From Prosapia bicincta (lineage: Eukaryota > Arthropoda > Insecta > Hemiptera > Cercopidae), in contig JBAIZL010000002.1 of the NCBI GenBank assembly GCA_036971475.1, positions 230,171,143-230,235,142 of the forward strand: a stretch of 64,000 bases of DNA, given 5' to 3'. Below are positions 1-13,449 of the stretch, one piece after another. The first letter of the stretch is position 1. The number at the start of each line of letters is the position of its first letter. The notes beneath the pieces were generated by a model. It was not told the origin of the DNA. It made no database searches and worked only from the letters and a program-made list of their open reading frames with translations. The translations under genes were made by a program, and so were the position numbers.

Positions 1-3000
1 TAAAATTGTAATTTCTTAAAAGGAGCCGGGTGTATTATTTAGGATACACTTTAGAATCCTCTTTAAAGCACTAAGAATTATATAAGAGGCGTACGTTGGC
101 ATCTTAAAAAAAGATACAACTGACACTGTATAGGTGTAACATAAATTCACGTTACGAACAAGTGCCTATAAAACATTGAACACGTGTTCTTTTCTGTAGT
201 TGTCATCTTCACAGTCCAAGTTCTTCTCAACTAAAACGTTGGAAATTTAAAAAAAATTGTCCACAATTATATTAAGATGGGTTGCTCATTATACAAAACA
301 ATGAAATCCTAATTTTATTAGTTGATAAAAACGTCATTTTTTGCAGACGTTGGAGCCGGAATTTTTGTCCATTTAGATTTTCTATTCCGACAGTAAACAC
401 TTGAACAACAAACAATTTTAAACTAAATACTGTTTAAATACATCATTTCTCAGCGAAAACCCCTATTTTAAATATTACACAGAGCCACGCATTCGTGTTA
501 CTTCAATCTCAAAGTACACTTTCTGACTCAAACGCATTAGAAAAACGTATTCGTTTCGGAATCACGCCATTATTTATAATGAATAACCTTTATTCCTGTC
601 TGAAGAACTTCACTAGAGCTCTTTTCAAGTGTGTTTATTTTTTCTAGAACCAAATATTACGTTTTAGACATGTGTTCAAAATCTCAGAAATGTTCAACGA
701 TATTCGTTGAAGGACCTCCAATTAAAGCAATATCCACTACATACCACCTCATAATGGTTTTTACCATTTTTATATCTGCGTTTCTAAACTCATGCTAAGA
801 ATTTAAATCGTACTTTAATTTTTCGACCTAAATTTTATAGCTATATCTTAAAAATTTCTCAAATACACAAACATTTCAAAGTAAAAAAATGGTCTCATTT
901 TCAAAGATATTTATAAATAAAACAATGGGCACTGTGTATGTTAACTTTTGGATTATTTTGACAGTGTGACATGTGACGGCGAAGCTGCCGAACATGTAAG
1001 TTTGACACACGGGAAGAAAGGGGGAGTGAAGCACGTGTTTTTGCGGTACTCGACGCTAGGCGTCGCTGCCATCACTCATGACGTCGGCATCTCTACGCAA
1101 TTAATCCTTCACTAACAAACACACCCCTCCTTGTACGACAACTAAATTTGAACTAGAGATTAAATTGTGTACCTCCATGATACAATTCCCCGTGTTGACT
1201 TTTACAAGAACTGAAAGTTTGTAAACGCAATTTTCCGAACTTTCTTCGAATTATTATGAAATATTTTAACAATCTAATATGTTTCGTATTTTCATATGAA
1301 CACAATTGTTATATCATAGGCCAATATAAATCAATCAGTAAAATTAATTTACATATATATGTTACTTTACGGGATGTAATATTTTTATTTATAGAATCAG
1401 ACTTATTCAAGGTTACTACAATTCAGAACAATATTATGTAAATTCTGACTAATATGATCCATGGTATCCTAAGCTCACTCAGTACGGCTTTGAATCCGAT
1501 ATCTAAAACACTGTGATTAGAAAGATTTCCTTAACTACTTCATAAGTCCTTAAATATTTTAAGAAATAAGTTTTTCTTTGTTCTAGATCTTGTAATGTTT
1601 TCTAAGACCTACTGTTCTTTAAAATTTAATTTATTCTATAGCATTTTAAATAATAGCATAATTATATATTTAGCAGAAACGTTTTCAAAGTTGTCCTTCT
1701 GCAAGCTCGACAGCTTCACGAAGTGACCTTTGAAACGTCTACGGCTATATAATATTGTGAAGCTTATCACAGAAGGGTTGTAATCAAACACGCAGGTTTT
1801 GTTGTAATTATATGTAATTAGGACCATATGGGATGACTCCTTTCCTAGTATTGTAGAATTCATGGCAAAGACAAACGTGCTGCAGAAAACAGGATATCTT
1901 CATTTGTTCAGTTCTTACGCTTCGGGCCAACGTTCGAAAATATGTTGAGGCTAGGCTTCATGTAAGTATTGTGTGCACCAGTAATTAGGAATCTCTTCAA
2001 TGGCGTATTCGTATAAGAAGTACTTTTATGCAAAATATATTGAAGGGCTAAGAAAATGTCTACACTGTTCCTAAGTACAGATTTGACTGAACTGATCCTT
2101 TGGAGTCGTTGAAACAAAAGAGATAATAATCAAAAATAATACATATCATTACTGAATTTAGACTAAATTAGAATTTTTTATAAATGGTAACAAAGATAAT
2201 GTAGTGGCATGTGCTTGGAAAATATGTGATCCTTCGTAACGGCAATTTTCATGTTCTTTTGGTTTCTACAGTACTTTTAACTCTTTAACTTACTTTGATA
2301 ATAAATTACAATAGAAATATGGTTGAAGAGAGTAGAAAGTGCTAGAATATTCCGATAAATTAATCTAGTTTTAAAATCAAAATTAGGAAAGTTAAAATGA
2401 ATATGTTTCAAAAATATTACCTATTAATGTATTTTTTTCAAATCTAGCTGTATTTCTGACCTCTTCTCATGGACATTTCTTTAAAGTTTCAGTTTAATAG
2501 GTACCAAACCGTTTTATCTTGGAAAATCTTTCACATATCACTCTCCCACTCAGTCAATAACTATGTACGCTGACAAGACACCTTATTCCTAATCGTAATC
2601 ATGCTTTTAAATAGAGACCAAAATATTTCTTAATCATAAAGTTTGAATAAACAACTCTCCATCTTTGCAAACGTTAAAATCTTTCACAGTTTTTCAATTC
2701 CATATTGAATAAAATTGACATGTTTTTTTCAAACTGCGCAGTTAAAAGTCTCAAGAAACTGAAAATGTATTTTTCAAGACGACAGGTTTCTAATCAAGCA
2801 TTCTCACATGTAGAAACATAACGGTTGCTATTTCTAATTACGTAATTTATATTTGAGTTTATAACCTCATTATGATTCTGATAATTAGTGAAAGTTATAA
2901 ATGAGAGACATTTACATAAAACGGGTTTATTAAAAGTGTAACTTATCATGGCAGGTTGCATACAGCTATATTCACGAAAGTTGTAGCCTATGTTTCCTTT

Positions 3001-3400
3001 CACAATAAATGCTTGACTGCTTCCTTTCATTTACAATTGACGAAGAAAAGAAGCGTTTAAAATATATTGCGACATGTCTTACTAATATTTGAATAAATAT
3101 CAAATAATTGAAAAATTATTACCAACTTTATAGCTGAACTAACATTTCCTTCATATGTCTTATCTTTACTCTTATGTTATAATTGTTCTTCAGTTTTATT
3201 AGAACCAGCTTAGATTCAATATTTATCTACAGACAAATACAACTTAAGTTTGAAAAGAATTATATAATAAACGTGAAATGATTTTCTATATTTAAACAAA
3301 TATGCCCTACTTGTTAATCAAAATTGATGAAATAAATACTATGTTTTATTACGGTTTTTAAAGATTTTAGTCAAGTAATCGAATTTTGTTTAATATATAA
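1..3400. other. AT-rich non-coding stretch
   Basis: No coding region is recognisable. Open frames are short and have low-complexity composition. A locally GC- and CpG-richer block at about 936-1130 stands out from the AT-rich surroundings. I see no transposon ends here. The GC-richer block could be a conserved non-coding element, but that cannot be judged without other genomes. Confidence 0.5.
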
Positions 3401-3401
3401 A

Positions 3402-3402
<1 letters not shown>

Positions 3403-3463
<61 letters not shown>

Positions 3464-3487
3464 TATATAAATATAAATATATATATA

Positions 3488-3525
<38 letters not shown>
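3403..3525. repeat. (TA)n microsatellite
   Basis: Two TA tracts are separated by a short spacer (3463-3480) containing 'actatataaatataaat'. The whole block is nearly self-complementary and could extrude as a cruciform. Confidence 0.95.
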
Positions 3526-3529
<4 letters not shown>

Positions 3530-4621
3530 TTATAATTCCATTAATAATTTATTAATTAGACTGAAATGAAATTAAGTACCTTAAGCAGAACTTTGACTTT
3601 TTCACATTACGATATATTTAATTAGTGTAGTAAAATACACATAAATTTGTTTTGTCTTATAAATGGAGCTCATTTGTTTTAAATTTTCATTAGGTCTTTG
3701 TGTGATTCATGTTATACAACATTAACATATTTTAAATTTAGAAATCAGTTCCACTATTATTTTTTTTTTTTAAACTTGAGCATATGTCTTGAATATAAAA
3801 ACTGAGTTATTATAATCTAGTTTTGTATGTGTTACAAATTATAAATAAATATTTATATTTCCACTTTATGGTAGGTTCAGTTGACAGTTTATTACTTCAG
3901 GTCATAATATTGACCTAATGTTGATTGACGTAATGTCTAGACCTCAGTCTAGACTAGGCCTTATTGTAAGTTATATAAACGTTTTCTTTAACGACTTTAA
4001 ATTATCTACTAGAATTTAAAACTTTGACTAAAAATATATTTTCTTAAAGTCTGACTTGTTTAAATAGCGCGTATTCCCTTCACTGTTGTCGGAGAGCATA
4101 AGTATGATATTTTCCTGTAGCAGCTTTCCTCTTTATAAAGAATGAGAAAGCAAATTACCTGCTCATTACGAGAAGGCGTAACCGATATTGACTAATCTTT
4201 CGTAATTATAATTTCGTAAGCAAGTCGTGCTTTACCATTTAACATTTTGGTAATAGTTTTCAAGCTACACACGTTTCTAGCTCCAAACCTGTTGGTTTCA
4301 TATTGGTGAATTGTTGCTTCATGGATATCTCAATCAAATAAATATTGTACACAAATAAATATCGCATTCAATAAATAATTGTAATTAAAACAATAATACA
4401 TGAAATATCCAGTAGGTTTATAGTTACAGTTTTCGGATTATAATATGATCATTCAAAGAGTTTAGGATAGTGTGATTAATTGAGTCATATGTGGAAACCT
4501 AAATTGTTAGGTTTTGGGTAACTTGTATTACATTGGAAATGAAACTTATGAAACATATTATCCCAACAAGTTGTTTTACATATGAAATATATAAATATAA
4601 ATGTAGTCTGCATACACTGAA

Positions 4622-4624
4622 ACA

Positions 4625-4716
<92 letters not shown>

Positions 4717-4747
4717 AACACACAAATATTTATATATATATATATAT
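4622..4747. repeat. (CA)n then (TA)n compound microsatellite
   Basis: A CA tract of about 105 bp with rare interruptions is followed by a short TA tract. Open frames over it encode only TH, CV or YI dipeptides and are artefacts of the repeat. Confidence 0.95.
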
Positions 4748-4783
4748 TTGTAGCTTTGCAACACTGTTTTTTTATATTCACTT

Positions 4784-4847
4784 ATCACTTTCACTATATG
4801 TACTTAAATACCAAGTAAGATTCATTTTGAAGTACATATAGTGAAAA

Positions 4848-4851
<4 letters not shown>
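4784..4851. repeat. Short inverted repeat (hairpin), 21-bp arms
   Basis: The arms are 4784-4804 (starting atcactttcactatatgt) and 4831-4851, its reverse complement with one mismatch. The 26-base loop lies between. It sits between two microsatellites and could be a small MITE or a hairpin formed by slippage. Confidence 0.75.
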
Positions 4852-4909
<58 letters not shown>

Positions 4910-4932
4910 ATGTGTGTGTGTGTGTGTGTGTA
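4848..4932. repeat. (TA)n then (TG)n compound microsatellite
   Basis: A TA tract of about 46 bp runs into a TG tract with a few TA interruptions. It directly abuts the right arm of the hairpin at 4784-4851. Confidence 0.95.
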
Positions 4933-5589
4933 TTTATGTTTGTGTCTGTATTCTATGTATTTATAGTGTTGATGTATGTATACCTTCTTTTATTTGTTAG
5001 CTTTTATAGGTTTATTAGGTTACACGTGTGTCTTATATAATAGCCTATATAATCAGAACTAGTAATAATATAAAAATATCTTTTGATTAAAAAATACTTC
5101 AATAATAATTAAATTATTTAATTACTAATAATAAAGTAATTATGTACTTATATTTAAATGGTTTAGATTATACATAATATAATCTATTACCAGGCCATAT
5201 TATAACATACTATATAATACATTTAATAACATATTATAAATATAAATTATAGTAAAATTCTAAACGTTTCGATCTATTACTTTAATAACATAATAGTACT
5301 ATACACTCCAAAGTGCATACATAAATTAATTAAGATAATCTTTCAAACATTTCGAAATATTATGTAAGCTATAACAAAATTTACTTTGTATAAAATTAAA
5401 AACCAAAACTACTCCTCGGTCAATTGAGGTATAAATGTATTTTTTATTGTAAGAGATTGTAATCCACATTTATATATTACAATTTTTATAAAAACCTCAA
5501 ATATAAATATAAAACACCTCAGGCGTGTACTTCTGTGATTAAGTATACAGGCTAAATTTTAAATTCCGATTTTAAACAGTCAATACTTT
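4933..5589. other. AT-rich non-coding stretch
   Basis: Very AT-rich sequence with many short TA-containing words. No coding signal, transposon end or RNA gene is visible. Confidence 0.5.
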
Positions 5590-5975
5590 TTTTTCCGGGA
5601 ATGGGCCTTAAAAACCAAACCCTTCCACTACTCGTGGCAGCCAACTTCTAGAGAGCCTCCGTCTCCCATGCGGATGTGGTTAGCAGCGAGTGAAAGAATC
5701 GGGATAGCTTCCCATCTATCAAGCTGATAAGCTCTTTCTATTGATATTCAGCAGATAGTGAATTGAAACAGAACGGAGTTACGCAAGAGCGGTGTGAAAA
5801 AACCTGGCAAGACAGAAACCCTGGAAATACCTGGCTAGTGAGACCATAGTAAGGGTGACAAGCAGTTCTGCAGCTTCCTCGAAACTGAAATAAGAATGCA
5901 AAACAAAACTAGTAATTCCATTGGGGCTAACTCCAACGCTCGGCATGTGCGTCTGCAGTTCACTACTCAGTACTA
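5590..5975 (+). repeat. Unclassified interspersed repeat, copy 1
   Basis: This GC-richer block aligns by eye to 15850-16330. Shared blocks include 'gtggcagccaac', 'cctccgtctc', 'gaaaccctgg' and 'ttggggctaac', in the same order and orientation. Divergence is high, and copy 2 has an insertion of about 80 bp in its middle. I see no tRNA-like A and B boxes, poly-A tail or coding capacity. It could be a SINE or the 3' part of a LINE. The arrangement of shared blocks makes common descent clear even though the class is not. Strand is arbitrary. Confidence 0.75.
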
Positions 5976-6294
5976 TTTACATAAAATTAAATTATTAGAT
6001 TTTTAAGATTTAGATCAGGAATGCTCAACTGGCAGCCCGCGTTCACCATGCGGCCTGCCATGCATTTTTTTGCGTCCCGCGAAACTTATTGGACAAAATA
6101 ATATCAGAAAATCACCTGAAATGCCTTTATTTTGATAGGGATCTAATAATTTAATGGAAAAAACTTATACCAAACACGACAGTTAAAATTAAAATAATTA
6201 CTCATATTTTGAGGTCTATCGGACGTTCAGAATTTTAACTTCTCTGTGAAACAGGACAAACACGATGCTGTGGCAATCGCCAGCCGTCTTGTGA

Positions 6295-6404
6295 TTTTAG
6301 TGGCTACTCGCACACGATAGTTTTTAAATTTCTATTGTTAGGTTTGTCGTTTTAGTGGCTACTCGCACACGATAGTTTTTAAATTTCTATTGTTAGGTTT
6401 GTCG
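6295..6404 (+). repeat. Tandem duplication of 55 bp inside the hAT element
   Basis: Two back-to-back direct copies of a 55-bp unit (6295-6349 and 6350-6404) start with ttttagtggctactcgcaca and look identical. They lie just upstream of the transposase N-terminal remnant, probably in its former 5' untranslated region. Confidence 0.9.
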
Positions 6405-6455
6405 TTAGTGTATGGTTTGGTTTGAACTTTTGTACCGGTACAATAAAAACCGGTA

Positions 6456-6626
6456 AAACGTAAAATTGAGAGCGAAAACACGAGTTACAAGGAAAGTTGG
6501 GAGAGTGATTACTTGATTGTTGACATGGATGGAAAACTGCAGTGTTTGTTGTGCTTGAAAGTTGTGTCAGTGCCTGAGGAATATAATGTGAGAAGACATT
6601 ACTCAACAAATCATGAAAATAAGTAG
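6456..6626 (+). pseudogene. hAT transposase N-terminal fragment (BED-type zinc finger)
   Basis: This open stretch of 56 codons ends in TAG at 6624-6626. It encodes a lysine-rich start followed by KLQCLLCLKVVSVPEEY and then an R-R-H-Y-S-T-N-H segment. The spacing C-x2-C then H-x(4-5)-H is the BED/C2H2 zinc finger found at the N-terminus of the hAT transposases related to the GTF2IRD2 and ZBED groups, where it binds the transposon ends. No ATG remains: a TAA closes the frame just upstream at 6444-6446. The stop falls where the family normally continues with a tyrosine-rich segment, and that segment is still partly readable after it. It is a dead remnant, not an expressed gene. Confidence 0.85.
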
Positions 6627-6930
6627 GCTACATATACAGAGAAAGTCGGCTTACATTGGTTGGAAATTTGAAGAAGAAGCTTAACAACAAACATTTATGC
6701 TTACTAAAATATCGCATTCCCAAACCTATTCACTGTTTGCATCTTATGCCGTATGTCTAGAGCTGGCCAGGGCAAGAGAAGACTCCTGATATTTTTAAAT
6801 GGCTTTCTAAAGAGAGATCCCAAACTTGTGAGATTTCGGACTAAAAATGTAATTAATGTTTGGAAGTACATAGGCCTAGAATGTGAAACTGTGTTTTAGT
6901 ATATGAATTTTATAAAAAATCCAAAATAGA

Positions 6931-7047
6931 AACAAGCTCTTTGATGTATCTCTACTTCAACCCATGAGGTTGGCTAGAACCGAACTAGGAGTGGATATTC
7001 GTTCTTTATTGGATGCATCTAATCGACCACAATACTCACACAAAAAT
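6931..7047 (+). pseudogene. hAT transposase C-terminal fragment
   Basis: Translation from 6931 gives NKLFDVSLLQPMRLARTEL followed by GVDIRSLLDASNRPQYSH, the characteristic tail of transposases in the same hAT group as the zinc finger at 6456-6626. About 300 bases separate the two fragments where an intact element would have about 1.5 kb encoding the DDE catalytic core, so the core has been deleted. I recognise the family from the conserved tail. No catalytic residues are present. Confidence 0.8.
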
Positions 7048-7313
7048 AATATATATTTTTATTCTCATTTCAGTGTTTGTATTGATTAATAAAACTATTT
7101 TACCTGTATGATTTCCTTACTTGTGTAAAACAAACACCTGAGTCTTGAGGAAGACAATGAATATTGCTAATTTTTATTTTATTTGTTACTTTACTTACGC
7201 TCCTGTTGCTATTTTAAATTTAAATTGAAGTAGTACTATGTGGCCCGCGACTACGCTTAATGGTTTAATTTTGGCCCTCTAAGCTTTGGAAGGAGGACAT
7301 CCCTGATTTAGAT

Positions 7314-9965
7314 GGTCAGTCAGTTAAGACAGGGGCAGTCTTTTCTTGTCGTTTGTAGTATCTTTTCTACCCAGTGAAGAAATGAGTAGTTCACAATATT
7401 AGTAGAAACGAACAATTAGTCTTTCTATTCCTAAATATTGCTATTATATAGGCTTCGAACACAAATCTATGTTAAAATCTAGTGATTTGAAGTCTCTAGT
7501 TTGTTATTTAGGAAACAGCAAGTAAAGTTTTATAAGTTATTTCACATGATTAAAACTTGTAGCGTAACTATAAATTTCAAATGCAACATTACACAGAGTT
7601 ATTTGTTTCAAAGTTACAAAGACGAGTTTAACATTTATGAATTTAAGTTTTAAAACTGAGGTTAATTGTCCTGTAATATAAGTTGGGAGCTTTAAAATAT
7701 TTATAGTGAATAGGCTTAGGTCGTTATAAAATCATCAAATTTCTAAACAAAATGTCATTATTTTTGTAGTTAATTATTTGTAAGCGCATTATGCCCAAAT
7801 ACATATGCTGTTCATACACCACACTAGATAATTTCATACAAATTACAAAAAGGTGCCAGAGTCACTAAAATCAAAATCTTTATCTATCCGATCGGCCACT
7901 ATGCTGTAAGTAATTCTGAAAGTATTTAATCAAAGATCACATCATACAAACTTCCGTAAATCATGGTGAATTTCAATCCGTTTTAATCTTACAGTACGGG
8001 CTAAGTCACGATTGTTACCTTTAATGGTATGATTCGTTCTTTCTACAACGGATAACCAAAGTGCTATAAAGTACTGAATTCTCAAAATCTGACTAAATAT
8101 TTGTCGCACGTATATGGAAGAATAATATAAGTCCATTTTATATTAACTTAAATATAATTAAATGTTGAAACACATATTTTGTAGTTGAATATAGAAGCGC
8201 AAAAATAGATTACACCCTCTGGTAAATGACTTATTAGGAAGTTCACATATGACTGTAGAAAAGTATATCAATTCACTAATAAACAGTTTAGAACACATCT
8301 TAAAATTTAATTTGATTTGTATAATATGAACTCTGGTTATGTTTTGTATAATCTTTATGACTGTTCATTATTATTTCACAACTTGTTAATACGATAAAAA
8401 CATTCGTTAAAGAGTTTTGTAGAGAATGTACATATGGTCATGATAATTGTCATCTCTATCGTCAAATGACAGAATATTATGTCATCATATTATATTCATT
8501 GTAATATCTAAAAGCCATGTTACTTCAGTTTTCTGCTTATAAATGTTATTTTTTATGAATAGTGCACGACGAAAACCTATGATATTTAAAAGTGTAAAAT
8601 TACCTTATTTTATAAAAACTTAATTTCTTAAGCTCTCAGAACACCCTTCATTAACTTTCATTGTTAATACTGATTCAGTCATTAGATTGTCTCGTCAGAT
8701 AGCTGCATAAGCTGATTTTTGTAAATATACATTCTACACGAATAACTCAGATAGGCCTATGAAAAGAAGTAAGCATAGGCGGTAATTATTTTGGTCTGGG
8801 TAACAAACTCTGAAAAAAAACAAATAAAATCCTAATGCTTTTCTACAGTTATTTCCAAACTTTTTGCAAAATTGTTCATTTTATGATAATGTTTTGACAA
8901 TAAAGTCTAACAATGGAAATAAATAATAATTTATTACATAGTAAGTAATGTGTTTGTGTGAAGAAAATACTAGCTTTTGGTAACAAGAGAAAATTTATCT
9001 GAAATGTCACAAATTAATTTCATTATTGTAAAAAAACAATGGTTAGACACAAAATTCTTAGGGAATTATCAGTAAATCACTAATACATAAGACTATTACT
9101 AATGATATTGGCTTGCTTACATCTACCTGTTCATTGCCTGATATATTGTGTTATTGAGCTGTTGTCATAGTAAGAATATAGCCTTATTTTCTTAAAGTGT
9201 TTTACTTTTGCACAATAATTTCACTAAATAAATTTAATTAATAATAGTCTTTCTTAATTTTCGCTTAACCGGAAAACCCTTAATAATACATTAACCTGTT
9301 CAAGAATTTAACCATGTGGAAAAAGGAAGTTATTGGAAAATGCTGTTTTCCATTGTTTTATTTCGTATTGATATGTAGCGGTTCGTCGATTATTTGATAA
9401 ATTGGGGTTTTGACTCAGCCTATATTTCTGAGACATGTTAATCTTCCCGTAAAGTTAAAGTCCTCTCAGTTTTATGAAGCCACAGATAGGGCGAAACTCT
9501 GGCAAGTTGTTTCGATTTGTAAGATAGATTCCTGTTCATTAGCAGATAAGATGTGTGTGTGAAGTTGTGTGTTGTTGGCGATTATTCACGAGAGGGTTGT
9601 ATTCGTATCGAGGTATCATTAGCACCCTCAACTCTCAACCCTCAACCCTCAAGGTACCGTTTACCGAGCTCTTCAAAACTTCTTATACTCAGACTGTATC
9701 ACCTGGACGCTTTTCTCAGCGATATCAATTAACAGGAAATGCCGCTTGATATAAAGTGAAGCATAAAATGCATTTTCTATATCTTGTAGGAAGCTCTATT
9801 CTTTAGAATCATTAAAACTAAAACCATTTTGATCGAAATATATATTACCGGGGAAAATCCAATTAAGAAAAAAACTTACATTCACATTTAAATATAGAGG
9901 AAAATAATTAACACATTTTAACTTTATTTGCAGATATGTTTTAAAATAACAAATAAATATATTAT
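7314..9965. other. AT-rich non-coding stretch
   Basis: No coding region, transposon end or RNA gene is recognisable. A short run of about four AACCCTC-like heptamers lies at 9623-9652. Everything else is AT-rich sequence with scattered 'taggcctat' words. Confidence 0.5.
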
Positions 9966-9968
9966 AGA

Positions 9969-9969
<1 letters not shown>

Positions 9970-10026
<57 letters not shown>

Positions 10027-10075
10027 TAAGCGAATTTAAGTGTAAGCAAAAGGCTTATTTACATTATAGGTACAG

Positions 10076-10167
<92 letters not shown>

Positions 10168-10187
10168 CGAGAGGGAGAAAGAGCGAG
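9970..10187. repeat. (TA)n, (TA)n and (GA)n microsatellite cluster
   Basis: TA tracts at about 9970-10022 and 10081-10119 are followed directly by a purine GA tract to about 10187. The GA part is a homopurine run that could form triplex DNA. Confidence 0.95.
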
Positions 10188-10189
10188 GC

Positions 10190-11770
<1,581 letters not shown>

Positions 11771-11799
11771 CTATATATACAAGAAAACATATCACCATA

Positions 11800-11802
<3 letters not shown>

Positions 11803-11857
<55 letters not shown>

Positions 11858-11876
11858 ATGTGTGTGTGAGTGTGTA
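11803..11876. repeat. (TA)n then (TG)n microsatellite
   Basis: A TA tract of about 40 bp continues into an imperfect TG tract shortly downstream of the inverted repeat. Confidence 0.9.
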
Positions 11877-11879
11877 ATC

Positions 11880-12700
11880 ATATTTTTTATATTGTAAAAA
11901 ACATAACTATCCCATATTAGATATTTTTATTAAGAAAATAGTGACAATTGGATCAATATTTTAAAACGTTTTAAAACTTTTTGAAATATTTATTTAAACA
12001 TAAAAAACGATAGGCATTTGAGTTGTAGAGATTAAATAACTGTAAATCGAAAAACAGAGCAAGATATAATATTCTCTTCACTCAGAGTACAGATTTTATT
12101 TGACACTAAAGTTAACCTCTGAATCGTACATCTTAAAGTGTAGTCCTATTTTGGAAAATCATAATTTTGCATACGAAGAGTATAATGTTGTGTTTTTTTT
12201 CAGAAAAATACTAAATAAAAAATATATAAAATATACATCAAAATTATATAAACTTTACAGTGTGTAAATAATATTAGAAGTGTTTACTAAGAAATATCAA
12301 ATAGAAATATTTTACGATATGTAAGGAAATCTATGCAAATTTGCATTCACAAAAGGTCCCTAAACAGCTGTTATGATCGAAATGACTGTAATACTTTCAA
12401 TTCCATCATTACAATGGTTCGAACTATTTGGACAGATCGCAAGACGCCGACGTACAAGTAATTTTTCGTGTGCACAATCCTAAACTAAAACGTTTTCCAG
12501 CCATGTATGATGCCTTTGCCCCGCTTCAGTTAGATGCTGTAATCTAACCCGCAATTACGGATCATTTGTCTCTGTTCCACCTCGGGACGGGATCATGTTG
12601 CAACACATCTTAATTAGAACGCCGACATGCACTGGACCGCATTCCGTTACTTTAGAAAAAAGGTTGCTACTATTTACAGAACCTTAGTAGCGTTCTAAAT
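11880..12700. other. Non-coding stretch with a GC-richer block
   Basis: AT-rich sequence changes at about 12420-12660 to a more balanced, CpG-containing block that includes 'cacctcgggacgggatc'. No open frame, transposon end or RNA gene was recognised. It is a candidate conserved non-coding segment only by composition. Confidence 0.4.
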
Positions 12701-12702
12701 AT

Positions 12703-13372
<670 letters not shown>

Positions 13373-13449
13373 TTTCTTTATGCGTATGTAGACTAAAATG
13401 TTTCAAGGCGGCTGAGAAGTCTATTGCTAGTGAGCTTTACTACTAACTT

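Larger units (their letters stand above)
6016..7305 (+). mobile_element. hAT-superfamily DNA transposon, internally deleted
   Basis: The element starts with caggaatgctcaactggcag and ends with the reverse complement of cagggatgtcctccttccaa, the CAGGR-type ends of hAT elements. It is flanked by a perfect 8-bp target duplication, ATTTAGAT, at 6008-6015 and 7306-7313; 8 bp is the hAT hallmark. Inside are a BED-type zinc-finger N-terminus and an hATC-type C-terminus of a transposase, with most of the catalytic middle missing. Both ends also show the 'ggccCgc' rich subterminal sequence common in this group. At 1290 bp it is far shorter than a full hAT element. It is not able to make its own transposase. 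Confidence 0.9.

Noticed and set aside
4485..4841. Several open frames of 70-100 codons
   Set aside because: They run through the (CA)n and (TA)n tracts and owe their length to the repeat.
9623..9652. AACCCTC heptamers considered as telomere-like repeat
   Set aside because: Only about four imperfect copies, and the unit matches neither the arthropod TTAGG nor the TTAGGG repeat.
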